Source: Mesostigma viride (lineage: Eukaryota > Streptophyta > Mesostigmatophyceae > Mesostigmatales > Mesostigmataceae). From it: DNA of 64,000 bases. The stretch covers positions 1,114,637-1,178,636 of the forward strand of contig RPFO01000199.1 in the NCBI GenBank assembly GCA_009746045.1. The letters are read 5' to 3'. The translations under genes were made by a program, and so were the position numbers. Below, one piece after another: positions 21,268-31,854 of this stretch; positions within the stretch are counted from its first letter, which is position 1; each line of letters starts with the position of its first letter. The notes beneath the pieces are model-generated. The model searched no databases, was not told the origin of the DNA, and saw only the letters and a list, made by a program, of their open reading frames with translations.

Positions 21268-21626
21268 CTGCACCGATCCGACGACTCATGCAGTATCCCG
21301 CTTTTTTTTCTTCGCAGGAGAGCCGTTGGCCGGTTCACGACGCGTGCGACCACTGGTCTGCATTAACTTAACTTACCTTAAGTTCTCCAGAGAAGTGACC
21401 CAAGCCGTCGGTTGGCACTCATCGACGTCAGCCGCAGTGTGTTGACGCGTCCGCGCGATTCACGCGGCGGCACCAAACGGCACCTACCGACAGAGGGAGC
21501 ACCGCGCAACTTAAACAACGCGTTCGTTTTGAGGTCTGCTGTGGCTTCGACGATTTCGCATCAAGTCTGACGCGGGGCCTTCCGTGACTTTACATTTACT
21601 GTCTTATTTATTCCTGAATACTAACA
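21268..21626. promoter_or_regulatory. Divergent intergenic region between the CACTA-2 genes
   Basis: 359 bp lie between the two start codons, so both promoters must lie here or in the first exons. I see CG-rich palindromic pieces (CGCGCGATTCACGCG) but no clear TATA box. The region is wholly absent from CACTA-1. Confidence 0.5.
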
Positions 21627-24600
21627 ATGGCGGATTTGAACTGTAGCATAGATGATTTTTTACAGGAGGGGGCGATCATCTGCCTGGTACCGGGGAGGAG
21701 GATGCAAAAGCGTTTGCCAGAAACTTCGCAGCTACAGTAGGCAAAATATCAGCAGACACACCACTTTATTCAGGATCCAGTAACACTGCCATAGCTAGCG
21801 CGTTGGAACTCTTGTCTATACTCGGCAGGCATTCTGCATCGGCTGCCCTAGCGGATGAGGTATTCACTTTCATCAGCAAAGTTCTGCCAGCCGGTAATTC
21901 TCTTCCAGAAAGTGTAAAAGAAGCCAAGAAAGTCATGAAGGGTTTAGGGTTAGATATGCGTGTATATGACGCGTGCCCCTGTGAAAAATATATATACAAA
22001 ACAAAAGAAGTCCAGACCTGCCCTGTATGTAAAAACAATAGATATGAACAATACGAAGATAGAAATGGAGAGACAGTAACAACAAGAAGGGCACATCGCC
22101 AAGTTAGATACTTCCCTCTTATAAATCGTTTCCGCGGATTTTTTAGGATACCCGAGATGTCCAAGGCATTACGATATGCTGGAGAAACTGAAAACAAACA
22201 AGACGAAGAAGACCCAAACCGGAAAGTCCACGGAATTAAAGGTAAAAGGCGTCCTTGTCGATTTCTTTTCTGCACGTGCTTTTTGGCTGGCTGTATACGG
22301 TTCACCCAACTCATGCTGCATATGTTGTGGTGATTTTGCTGCATATTATAACATTCGGTTGTGCCGCCCGCACTTCGGCCGTCCCGTTTACCCACCTCCC
22401 TGTTGTATAATTGCGTGCAGATACCCGAGCGATGCTGCACGTCAAGAGAATGTTCCCTCAGTTTCGGCTTGACCCACGCTTCCTTTTTTTAGCGCTTTGT
22501 TTTGATGGAGTATGTCCTAGGTGCTACATGGACCAGCACTCCAGCTGGCCATGTTTCTGTGCAATCTTGAACCTGCCTGAATGGGTCTTCATTAACAAAC
22601 ATTTCTGCCCAATGGTGCTTCTGGTGGGAGGGAACAAGAAAGGTAAGGCCCCAAAGAATATGCACATTTTTCTTGACCTGATTGTAGATGAGCTGGTGAA
22701 GATGTGGGATGGGTTTTTCATTTGTGATGTGTTGGATGATGATGAGCATGGTGGGCTCCACCCGGCAAAGATTCAAGCACTGCTTTTGTTTACTGTTCAC
22801 GACTACCCGGGGTTTGGTAAGATGGTAAATATGCCAGACTCCGGGTACGACGGCTGCCTTGTGCACGGCCCTGCTTGGAAGGGCACCTATGTTTCCCAAG
22901 GGCGCATTGTTTTTCTTGGGCATGAGACCTTGCTGCCAGCTGATGACCCCCGTCGCGGTGGCAACGACAAGGAGGCGCCGCCAGACATGACGATGGAAAC
23001 CTATGTAGAGCACTGCAGAAACAACGGCCGGGAGCCGGAGCCCTTTTGCAGGCTGCCGTACTGGCCTCAACTCCTCCAACGGCACCTGATCGACGAGTTC
23101 CACCTGGGGGCGAACAACCTCTTGCGAGTCGCCAACTCCACTAGCGGTAAGTGCGGTGCTGTCTAGTGTTGTGTCACTAGTGTTTGTCGCTGTTTTTTTC
23201 CTTTTCAACATTTTGTATTTAAGGAGAATTCCATTAGGATTTATTACATGCTGTGGTTCAGTGTGTGTATTAAGTATTACTAACATTGGTATGCATTTGC
23301 GCTTGTATGGCTTTGTTTTCCTTAAATCTGCTGCCAGGGGAAGGTTGACCTACGCCATTCGGGATCGGCTGAAGGAGATGAACCTGAACCCGGAGCTGCA
23401 CATGGAGAAGACCGTGACAACCACCACTGCCATGGATGGCACAATCAAGACAACAACCAGGAGGCGGGGGTTGCATCCACCCTGCCAGCTCACCTCGCAA
23501 GAGAAGGCTGAAGTTATTGGTGAGTGTTTGCTTTTTTCTCCCAACTGTTTTCTAGGTATTTGATTCAAGTGCAATTATTTAGTTTCGCAATTTTTCTTTC
23601 TCTGGTTGTGGTTCAGTTTTCCTTTCGCACGCGTTTAGGGTCTTCTCACATTTTCAGTGCAATGTGAACAGTGCATATTGCAGTACAGTAAACGTTCGAC
23701 TTGTCACTCTCCATGTTGCATCAAGACTTGCCACTGACTTACACTTGTGGGGTTTACTGTTTTTTTTTTTTTGTCTCCCACGCAGCCCTGGAGCGCCGAA
23801 TGAAGGACAGCCTGCCCGACTGCTTCCCGGGTGATATTGTGGGGCTGCTGGCCAATGGCAAGCCAGAGAGAAAGGCCAAGACTCATGACAAGCTAGAATT
23901 GTTTTCGAAGCGCTTACCAGTTTTGCTTAGAGGCCGCCTGCACGCAGACGCAAGAGCTGCCTTTTTGGAAACGTCTGCAGCATGGGACTCAATCTTTAGC
24001 GGTAGGGTCTTCACTCAGTACGAACTGGACGAGGTAGGTAGGGCTATGTTGAGGTCAATTGTTGCACTTGAGCGTGTTCTGCCCGCATCCGAAATGTCCA
24101 GGTCGGTTCACGCAGCGACACATTTGGCGGGGCAGATTTCAAATGTCGGTCTCCCTGACGGTAGGTCCATGGCGTGGGGTGAGAGATGCATGAACACAGC
24201 GGTTTCTGGCCACATGTCTGCACTCAATGTTGAGCACTCCATGGGCCAGTCCTTCGTCAACTTCGAGGTGCTGACGCTGCTATCCTACTTCCAGCATCGA
24301 GCCACCGGAGTAAGTTGTTTCTTATTTGAAGGTCTTTACTTCTTTCTTGTGTGTGTACATGATGTATAGCACCTTGAGTTTGTAATTCTGCATTTACATG
24401 AAGCAATGATGGCTCATTTCATTCAGCATGGAAACTCTCCTTGTGTAAAACCTTGATGTTTCTACTCACTCTCATTTTCAAGGAAAGTGCTCTTTCAATT
24501 GAATGCCTTCTGTATTTTTGCTTGGTGTGCTTATCATGTTTTTTTCCAATGCAGGTAAAGACCAAGCACTATGTGTGGGACCTTCTCACCAATGATCCGT

Positions 24601-25967
24601 CGCGCACCATCGAGCTGGGCAAGCGCTCGGTGAAAGACGGGTACCGGTTTTCTGAGGACGAGATGACGGCGGCAAGGGATTTGCTGGTAGAAGATGCCCT
24701 TCCCAAGGCTGATTACAGCGACCCTGCGAATGGCGACGAGGCCTACTGGTGAGCCTTGTTTTTTGCAAATGCTACTTATGCCGTCTGCTTTGGTTATTTT
24801 AATTCAGTCCTATTGAAAGGCGCCTTGGGATTAGCCATGCAATCATGTTTACTGTCACAAAGCCAGCCCTAGTAATTAATATCTAGTTTGTTTGGTTTTA
24901 CCCATCCGGGTGCCATGATCTTGCCGCCAGTAAAAGCGTCCTGTGTTGTATCTGTTTTTTTTTTTTAATAACCAATACTTAATAATAATACTCTTTGCTG
25001 GGTTATCGGTGTGCGTTTGTTTGAATGCAGGCGAGATCGCTGTGCTGACACAACGTTCAACGTGCTGGCATGGGCATCATTAAACCTGACGCCGCTTGTG
25101 CCGCAAGTCATTGTAGCGGCGTGTGGGGGCGTGAAGCGCTACGCGGATTCTTTCCACAAAGTCAGGATCCACGGGTTCAACTACCGCACGGAGGCTGCGG
25201 ACCAATCCCAGGGAAAGCGGCACAAGAATGCGGGAGTTGCGGTGCATGGCCCGGGCGGTGTAGACTTTGGTTTCATCACACACATTCTGAAGGCCAGGTT
25301 AGAGTACCCACGAGGTGGCTGGGAATGGCAGCTGTTGTTGAAGGTGGAGCTTTTTGATCGCCTTCATGTCGCTCACCTGCCCCAGGAGAGGTTGGTGGTC
25401 ATCAGCAGCGCACAGGCCCCCAGGTCGTCGTGCCTTGTGTTGCCAGGTGCAGTGAGCTCAGTTGGGTATGTCGTCGATGAATGCTATGCTCCCGAAATGG
25501 TGGTAATCCCTGCCAAACTGCCATGGAGCATGGCACACCAGGCGCAATCTGCCCTCAGTAACCATGTGTATCACAGCGTGGCAGCAGATTTCCCCACCAT
25601 GCCGCAGTTTGAAGTGATTGAGGAGGGTGAGCCGATGCCACCGCCTAGTGGCAAGAAGAAAGGCAAGAAGAAGGGGTCCAAGAAGAAGAAGAAGGTGGCA
25701 GCGGCAGACGTAGGTGATGGCGACGTGGTGCGCCGCGCTGGCAAGGCACCTGCTCGAGGGCGCAGCCGCAAGCGTGGTGCTCCCACAGATGCTGGACCTA
25801 GCCAGCCCACCGTTGTAATTGAGGAGGTCCCTATGGCAAAGAGGGCCAGTGGAAGGCAGCGTAAAGCTGTGAACTATTGCGACACTAGTGGGGATGACAC
25901 TATGTCATCAGAAGATGATGTTGATGCAAGCAACCCCTCGGACAGTTCTGAAGAAGATGACTATTGA
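21627..25967 (+). CDS. tnpD: CACTA-2 TNPD-like transposase (Transposase_21 family), apparently frameshifted
   Basis: Exons: from about 21627 to 22241, 22421-23146, 23338-23519, 23786-24309, 24555-24748, 25031-25967. Family landmarks: ACPCEKYIY and TCPVCKNNRYE, RYFPLINRF with FRIPEMSKALRY, the catalytic-type LCFDG, SSWP, NLP, DYPGFG, IDEFHLGANNLLR, then a DUF4218-like region and a Lys-rich tail with NLS-like runs ending in acidic residues. The protein would cut and join CACTA ends in the nucleus. Oddities: exon 3 lacks one T (near 23345) that CACTA-1 retains, which breaks the frame. The ATG at 21627 is out of phase with exon 1 unless one base is lost in a G-run near 21670. Both could be mutations or sequencing errors. 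Confidence 0.85.
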
Positions 25968-26089
25968 TTTAATTTGGGCATGACAGCATTGTTTATGGAA
26001 TGATGTGCTGTTTTATATTGTATGAACCCTATATTGCACCTTTGTGGTGCACCCTATAATGCATATCAAAGTGGTGTTGATTTTTTTTT

Positions 26090-26526
26090 CACGTTAAGGA
26101 CTTAATGAAATAAAGCTCGTGATTTTTCTCGTGTTACACTCTTGGTGAGAAATTTCTCACCACGTTGACTTGTGATTTTTCTCGTGTTACACTCTTGGTG
26201 AGAAATTTCTCACCACGTTGACTTGTGATTTTTCTCGTGTTAGTGATTTTTCTCGTTTTCGTGAGAAACTTCTCAATTTTCTCAAATTTCTCAATTTTTC
26301 TCACTTTTTCTCACCCATTCTCACCTTTTTTCTCACTTTAGGGTTTTTTCTCACCCCAATCTCACCAAAACGCCCTTTTTCTCACCAAAATCTCACCCTG
26401 GTGAGATTTTTTGCCTAGCGTTTGCGGAAAAAAATTGAGATTTTTCTCAATTTTCTCAAAAAATTCTCACAAAAGGTGAGAAAATTGAGGGTTTTGAGAA
26501 TTTTCTCAGAAATTGAGTTCCTAGTG
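26090..26526. repeat. CACTA-2 subterminal repeats, transposase-gene end
   Basis: TTTCTCACC/GGTGAGAAA units, with a direct duplication of about 71 bp (around 26116-26250) containing GTTACACTCTTGGTGAG. CACTA-1 has only one copy of that duplication. Confidence 0.7.
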
Positions 26527-27382
26527 TGACAAGCCCTGGCATCTTATCAAAGAAGTGGTCTGCTGCTGCCCTGACTGTCACACTGAAGCCCTGCTTCTTG
26601 CCTGCCTCCACGATCAACTCAAACCTGGCCAGCTCAGCAGCCACCTCACCCTTGATCTCAAACTCATCAAATTCTCTCTTCTTTTCCATGGTGAGATTGT
26701 GAACCCTGTCAGAAAACTCCTCCTTGATGTCATCCAGGAACTGCAGCCAAGTGTGCCCCTCCTTCAGAGCATGCCTAGCCATGTCATTGACCCTTTCAGA
26801 CGATCCCTTGTTTGCGGTGGAAGAGTGAAACACCCTGACAATATCCACACCTGCTGCGACAGAGCCCACGACTAGCTTCATGTCATCAAGCCATTTATCC
26901 AGGTTATCTTGCTTCAGGGGAGGGTTGAGCGCTTTCTGCCCATTCATGACTGTCACAGCATCAGAAAATGGACGGGTGCCAGGCAACACACTCCCCACAC
27001 GCACTGGTGGTGCCTGGGGAGGGTCAATCCTGGCCTCCAAACGCTCGGGCAACATACCAGACACCCTATCATGAACAGCAGCTTGCTTTGCAGCACGCAC
27101 ACCTGGGGTGACGATGGCGTCCTCCTCACCAGGCGTTGTGAGCACCACTGCCTCCGTAGGTCGCCTGGCACGCTTGACTTTCTCCGCCTCAGCTTGCCCA
27201 TCACGCCACCGCTTGTGTGTTCTCCCGGCCCTGGGGTCCATCTCTGGGATAGGTTGCCCAGCTGGCGCCTCCACGCCCCTCTCCTCCATCGCCTCCCCTT
27301 CCTCTCTGGCGATGTCCTCCTCTGCCGTTCGCTCCCGTTGCTCCTCGAATGTCGCCGCACCCCGGCTTGCCCTCCTAGGCAT
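26527..27382 (-). CDS. gag: RT-B gag, N-terminal part
   Basis: The frame begins MPRRASRG (ATG at 27382) and runs to the CACTA-2 border at 26527. It encodes an Arg/Glu-rich N-terminus, then a predicted all-helical region (WLDDMKLVVG, FLDDIKEEFSDR, FELIVEAGKKQG) like Copia Gag capsid. The open frame extends upstream to 27454 without another ATG. It continues after CACTA-2 at 17005 and, through a predicted intron, into the zinc-knuckle part. Confidence 0.75.
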
Positions 27383-27450
27383 TATATACAATGGCTGCGA
27401 CCAACTTTGCAACAAGAAAACAGCAAACTCTCCACCTATCCTCCACCCCC

Positions 27451-28416
27451 TCAAACCTCGTTTTCAGACGAAGCTTCTCCTGCAACCGGTGCAGGTGCTG
27501 GCTCGTGGAACGGTCCCTCCACCGGATTCAATGGTTGCCCCTGGTCGTCGTGAGTAGGCACAGGCCTAATAACCACCGGAAGCCTCAAACCATACGCGTA
27601 ATCACGTATCCAGCGAGAACGCCCCCACCTCAACAAATGGGCCTCACCTAAACCAACGTTGTCGTCAATGTGGTAGCGATTAAGCTCGTCCCGCTGCGCC
27701 TGCTCACGGCCCTCCTGAGAGCCGTCGCCCTCGTGACGCCTCTGGGCCGGCTGTACTACCGCCCCTGCTGGCTGATCTACGAAGTCGTAGAAGGCGTCGT
27801 CGGCTGAGACCTCTCGACCGCCAACCACGTCGACAGTCAAACTTAGCTGGTTTAACTCTCGGCGAGAATGTGGAGTATCCCGACTAGTGTAGATGGAGAA
27901 GGGATTAAGAGTAATGAAGACACGATCAGCAGCGCCTCTGGTCAACTCTAAGACAGAGTGCGCCAGATTCTGGCACTCTGCCACCAACGCCTGCGTACTG
28001 CCACGAACGATGGCCTCCCGCCTGTCCCGGGCGACCTGCACCACGTTTGGCACGCCGGTGTAGTCGTCCCCAAGGCGGAGATTGGCGACAAGGTCGTTTA
28101 TCTCTCGGGCACCCCCGAGGCTTATGGCAATTATCTGCAAAAGCAGAGTGACCACCTGCTCAAACGCGAATGCGTTTGTGTGGCCAGCCCGCCAAGACGC
28201 TGGCAGCCTTCTGATGATTTCCGCGAGGTCCTCGCGAAATCTCAGCAGCTGCTCGGCTGCTCCTCGGACGTACTCGCCCGGTGCCGACACCGCACGAATA
28301 TTTCGGCGCACTTCCCCCGAGTCCTCGTGCCCTCCTGCGGGTACTGGACTGGACGCCGCTACCCTTGCTGCACGCGCAAAGGTGTTTGTCCTAGCTTCAG
28401 AGTCCGAATTCGACAT
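27451..28416 (-). CDS. RT-B ORF0, unknown protein upstream of gag (321 aa)
   Basis: An intact frame starts at the ATG 24 nt inside the 5' LTR border (28416) and stops 68 nt before the gag ATG, in a different phase. The N-terminus is MSNSDSEARTNTFARAARV. The body has helical stretches (EYVRGAAEQLLRFREDL, FEQVVTLLLQIIAISLGG), and the C-terminus is Pro/Glu-rich. I find no signal peptide, clear transmembrane anchor, zinc finger or catalytic motif. Being first after the leader, it would be the most accessible frame on the genomic RNA. Function unknown. It may be an additional Gag-like or host-interaction protein, but that is a guess. Confidence 0.7.
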   Translation of the reverse strand: MSNSDSEARTNTFARAARVAASSPVPAGGHEDSGEVRRNIRAVSAPGEYVRGAAEQLLRFREDLAEIIRRLPASWRAGHTNAFAFEQVVTLLLQIIAISLGGAREINDLVANLRLGDDYTGVPNVVQVARDRREAIVRGSTQALVAECQNLAHSVLELTRGAADRVFITLNPFSIYTSRDTPHSRRELNQLSLTVDVVGGREVSADDAFYDFVDQPAGAVVQPAQRRHEGDGSQEGREQAQRDELNRYHIDDNVGLGEAHLLRWGRSRWIRDYAYGLRLPVVIRPVPTHDDQGQPLNPVEGPFHEPAPAPVAGEASSENEV

Positions 28417-28440
28417 ATCCGTCGACCAGACTGTAATACG
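28417..28440 (-). promoter_or_regulatory. RT-B leader and presumed primer-binding site
   Basis: Only 24 nt separate the 5' LTR from the ORF0 ATG. They begin CGTATTACAGTCTGGTC, not the TGG expected for a tRNA 3' end. The complement contains CAGACTGTAA, which resembles a tRNA-Tyr(GUA) anticodon stem-loop, and it also matches 5114-5136 of the same element. Confidence 0.5.
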
Positions 28441-29084
28441 ATTTAGATGAACGCGGATCAGTGAGTTTCTGGTCTTCCCAAGATGTGATGAATGGAGCCA
28501 TGGTTTCAACCAGCGGCTTTTAACCTTTACCACAGTTGCCTCACTACCCTGTGGTCACTAGCCTGAGGCGGCAGCACCCACGGACGGTGTTGGGAAAAGA
28601 CGCTTGGCCACTGCTGTGTCCGAGCCTTTCTAGGTCTCACCATTGCTGCCAGGCCTTGCACGCCTTGGCAGGTCCGCCACTGTCAATTTCCTTGGTTGCA
28701 TCAATCCAGGACGTCTGTCCTTCCATGAATGACAGTAACGCTCTGGATTTATCCGTCATGACAAGTACCCGTCCATCCCAGGCCTGCAGGACTGCCAGTC
28801 CTGAAGTCCTGTGACATTCTTGGTACCATCAACCAATATTGACCACAGTACCTCCTAGTGACAGTCGGTCCTGTGACACGTAACGTGTGATGGTTCACCC
28901 AACACTGCCACGTGCCCTGTCCCTCACGTGTCCTTAGTCCTGGTACTGCTGTAGCGTCCGGCGGCATTACTTCGGGACTTGATAACTCTCAAGTTCCTTG
29001 TCCAAATGAGGCGTTTAGCACGGCGTTGGAAAGGCCACTTCAGGTATGATATGCTTAGCATATTGCATCACCAATATGCTAACT
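28441..29084 (-). repeat. RT-B 5' LTR (644 bp)
   Basis: Direct copy of 4159-4802, bounded by GATAC on its outer side (29085-29089). Noncanonical ends AG...AT on the element strand. Confidence 0.9.
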
Positions 29085-29089
29085 GATAC

Positions 29090-29444
29090 TAGGCCTTGCA
29101 GGCTTGTGACAGGTCCTGTACTTCCTAGGTTGCAGAGTCTAGGCAAATCCAGTTCGATCGTCCTGGCTCTGCACTGATGCCAGTGGACGTTGAGGATTTG
29201 CTTGCACGCCTGCACGTGCCTCGTCACGCCGATGGGAACGAGGAACAACGCAAAGGATATAGCTTGGTCATGGGGGATGACCAGCTATCTCGGAAAGCAC
29301 GAACCGTGGGTGCCACCTTGGTCGTGGAAGTGCCCATTGTGGTCGTGGCCTGGTGAACAGATTTAAGGTTGCTGCCTTGCAACATTGGCTAAGACGCGCT
29401 GTGAAAGATCAAGAGCTCACATACGTTGGGAGCTCTTTCTAACT
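29090..29444 (+). repeat. RT-A 3' LTR, second part
   Basis: Continuation of 3866-4158 after RT-B. The end (GTGAAAGATCAAGAGCTCAC, then CTTTCTAACT) corresponds to the RT-B LTR end (GAAGACCAGAAACTCACTG, then TCATCTAAAT). Directly afterwards the RT-C protease frame begins. Confidence 0.65.
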
Positions 29445-29776
29445 AGAGGTAGACACTAATTCTCAGGTTTCCATCATTGGGACCAGGGCTGCAGCAGGGT
29501 ACAGCATTACTGAACCCAGCTATCAGTTTGTGTCTGACTTCAGTGGCGGGGTACACGTGAAGGTACTGGGTGAGGTATCTATTCCTATCCTTGGACAGGA
29601 CACTGCATTTTGTGTCTTGGAGGGCTATCAGGGACCTGCTCTTCTGGGGCAGAATTTCCTATGCCAGGATGGGGTAGTGATCACGTCCTCTCTCCTGACT
29701 AAGGAAGGGGCTGGTCAGGTCCCACTGATTAATTTCAGGACCACTCACCTATCACGTGCAGTAACCAGGACGGTTA
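29445..29776 (+). pseudogene. pol: RT-C protease-like domain
   Basis: The frame starts LEVDTNSQVSIIG and includes VSDFSGGVHVKVLGEV, FCVLEGYQGPALLGQNFL and the stretch before RT. The active-site triplet is DTN (from 29452), as in RT-A and RT-B. Upstream parts of the polyprotein are left of RT-A and outside the window. The domain is interrupted at the TTAA of 29774-29777. Removing the inserted element and one TTAA continues the frame as AVTRTVKRVQVCQGQEP at 31666. Confidence 0.85.
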
Positions 29777-29777
29777 A

Positions 29778-31661
29778 GGGGAGGTGGCACCCCAAAAACC
29801 TTAAAACTTGACCCATGCTAATATCACTTGAATTTCAGTTGCACCATGCTAAATTATGATTGGGGGCACTAAATAACATCTCTAGTGAGTTGTCCATGCA
29901 CTTGTTGGGGGTACTACCCCCACATATACGCCAATATAGCGCTATAAATAGAAAAAGACGCTAATTAGGGCTATGTATGCCCCAGCCCATGCACTCATTT
30001 GTTGGAAAAAAAAATGTAGCGTCTATAGTTCCCTGAGTTTGTAGCTTGCTGAGCTATTTACATCATGAAAATGACAAAACCTTGAACAGTTATTAATTTC
30101 CCCGCAAAAGTACCCTTTTTTTACCGGACATTGGGAATAAACATGTCATAAACACTTCAGATTAGGCAACAAAATGTAGCGAAAATCCGGCTAACAGGGG
30201 GACAGCAGTGGTCCAAGTCCCAGGTCATTCCGACAAGTCTAGCTCAAGTTATTGCGTTTGGCGTGCTAAAACCTGAACATACGCTAAATGAGGTTTTTCT
30301 GTGTATAAGGCCACCTAGGCATCATGTTTTCCATCCAAGAAGCCAAAAAACATTCCCAACTCGATCACACAACATAAGAAAAGGCTAGGCACCTCATCTG
30401 CCCTCCCCTGCCCTCAGCATGGCCAGCCTTGCCAGCGTGCGCATAGCAACACCATCGCTAGGCATACACACACCAAGAGAGCATACACTAAGCTCAGCCC
30501 AAGGTTACCATGTAAATTTATGCCAAGAACTCAGCAAGTATACGTGTAAAAACCTTAGAAAGACTGCCCAAGCAATAGAGGCAACTGCAGCCTGCAAACT
30601 TGGCAGCAAATCATACATGTTGTATGCCAAGCATTCACATCCTATCCAGCTTGCCTTGCTGCACACATAGCAGGGAAGTCTTAATGGTTATAGCTCAAGG
30701 AAAGCAATGGAAACACCTATCTAATGCAATGCCACTCATGCAGTATGGCCAGCAAAAGAACCACTCTCACCTTCCTTTCCAATAGGGCAATTTGCTAAGA
30801 AGCTGATGCCAGCTTGTTAGCCTCTAGGCACATGCCGGATGTCGTTCTAAAACAGGCGTGTCAGATCCGGCACATAACAAAGCGTCTGAGCAAGGTCACG
30901 TCCAAAGGATTATGGAAAACAAATGTCAACACATTACCAACAACTTGACCTCGGCGCATTTAGCATGCCAGCCACAAACTACACGAAATTGTACGAAATA
31001 GCTAGGAATCTGACGATGCAACCGAAAGAAATGGAGCGCTTCCTGCAGGGAAACTGCCCGAAAAAAAGGCGAAAGGCCGACGTTAATGCACCTGCCTGCG
31101 TGGAAATGTTTCATGCATAAACTGTCACGCAAGCTCGAACAATAAAAGACATCATCCATTGATCAGGCGAACAAGGAAGGTGCGCCTTCTGTGAATACGT
31201 CGAAGGCGACATGCGCAGGCCTGCGTAGGTTCTTACCTTGAATGCCGGAAATGTAAAAGAAACCGGGAAGCTTCGGCACAAACTCGACAACACCATTAAG
31301 TTAGCTTCATAATCGCTCTTTGGAGCCTACGTTGCCTCACAATAGCTGCCGTAAACCTGCATTAAATTTCATGATCCGCAAGAGAAATTATATCCTGGAC
31401 CCCCGCGCCCGTAGCCGTTCGAGAAATTAGCGATATTGCAAACCGTAAACTTTCCGCCACGCAATGAGGTCATCAACTAATCTTCTGCGAAATTCAAGCA
31501 TTTTTTCTAGCTGTTTACGTGCCATATCGATTAATATTGCATAAAGGCATGCCGCCATGGCCACTTCCGCGAGGGTTGAGCGGTCCGGGCACACATTATA
31601 CACCGTACGGACGGTACCGCGAATTTTTTGGCGCGGAAAATATTCGGCGCGCCACGTCCCC
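29778..31661. mobile_element. TTAA-1, non-autonomous TTAA-target DNA transposon (1884 bp)
   Basis: It is flanked by TTAA at 29774-29777 and 31662-31665, and both ends read GGGGA[G/C]GTGGC inward. Excision with one TTAA restores the RT-C frame precisely. TTAA duplication is the signature of the piggyBac superfamily. No transposase-like frame is visible inside: the frames are short and without known motifs. I therefore call it non-autonomous, with superfamily placement inferred from target and ends only. Confidence 0.8.
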
Positions 31662-31665
31662 TTAA

Positions 31666-31850
31666 GCGTGTGCAAGTGTGCCAGGGGCAGGAGCCCTTGG
31701 TTGATGACCTCATACTGCCAGCTGCTAGTCATCCAAGCAGTTTGGGCATTGGTCCTCACTCACTTGCTGGACACAGCCCTATCAACTACCAAGGCCTGGT
31801 GAAGCTCATGTCCTCTCCCATTATGTGTCCCCAGGTCACACTGGGTCTGA
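31666..31850 (+). pseudogene. pol: RT-C fragment between protease and RT
   Basis: The fragment matches the RT-B region before RT (EPLVDDLILP, then GHSPINYQGLVKLMSSP). It is bounded by the two TTAA insertions and connects in frame to 33596 once TTAA-2 is removed. Confidence 0.8.
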
Positions 31851-31854
31851 TTAA

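Larger units (their letters stand above)
17008..26526 (+). mobile_element. CACTA-2, full-length CACTA (En/Spm-like) transposon
   Basis: It is 9519 bp with CACTAGGAACTC inverted ends and the 2-bp TSD TG at 17006-17007 and 26527-26528. Dense subterminal TGAGAAA/TTTCTCA repeats lie at both ends. Two divergent intron-containing genes occupy the inside: TNPA-like on the minus strand (17706-21267) and TNPD-like on the plus strand (21627-25967). It sits in RT-B gag, in opposite orientation to CACTA-1 and 740 bp from it. It could be the source of CACTA-1-like derivatives, but its transposase has at least one apparent frameshift. Confidence 0.92.
4159..29084 (-). mobile_element. Copia-like LTR retrotransposon RT-B, complete but split by two CACTA elements
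   Basis: The element runs right to left: 5' LTR 28441-29084, leader, ORF0, gag, UGA, pol (integrase, protease-like, RT, RNase H), 3' noncoding module, 3' LTR 4159-4802. The 5-bp TSD is GATAC. Subtracting CACTA-1 (7216 bp) and CACTA-2 (9519 bp), each with one 2-bp TSD copy, leaves 8187 bp. The two LTRs look identical when read side by side and the pol frame is open, so the insertion is recent. LTR ends are AG...AT rather than TG...CA. Confidence 0.9.

Noticed and set aside
9052-26526. Large palindrome as a single inverted duplication or assembly artefact
   Set aside because: Each arm has its own CACTA ends and its own 2-bp TSD. The arms differ by the 2.2-kb deletion, a 4-bp indel and several small changes.
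28417-28440. Standard PBS starting with TGG after the 5' LTR
   Set aside because: The LTR border fixed by TSD and LTR alignment is followed by CGTATTACAG. A TGG occurs only 12 nt further in.
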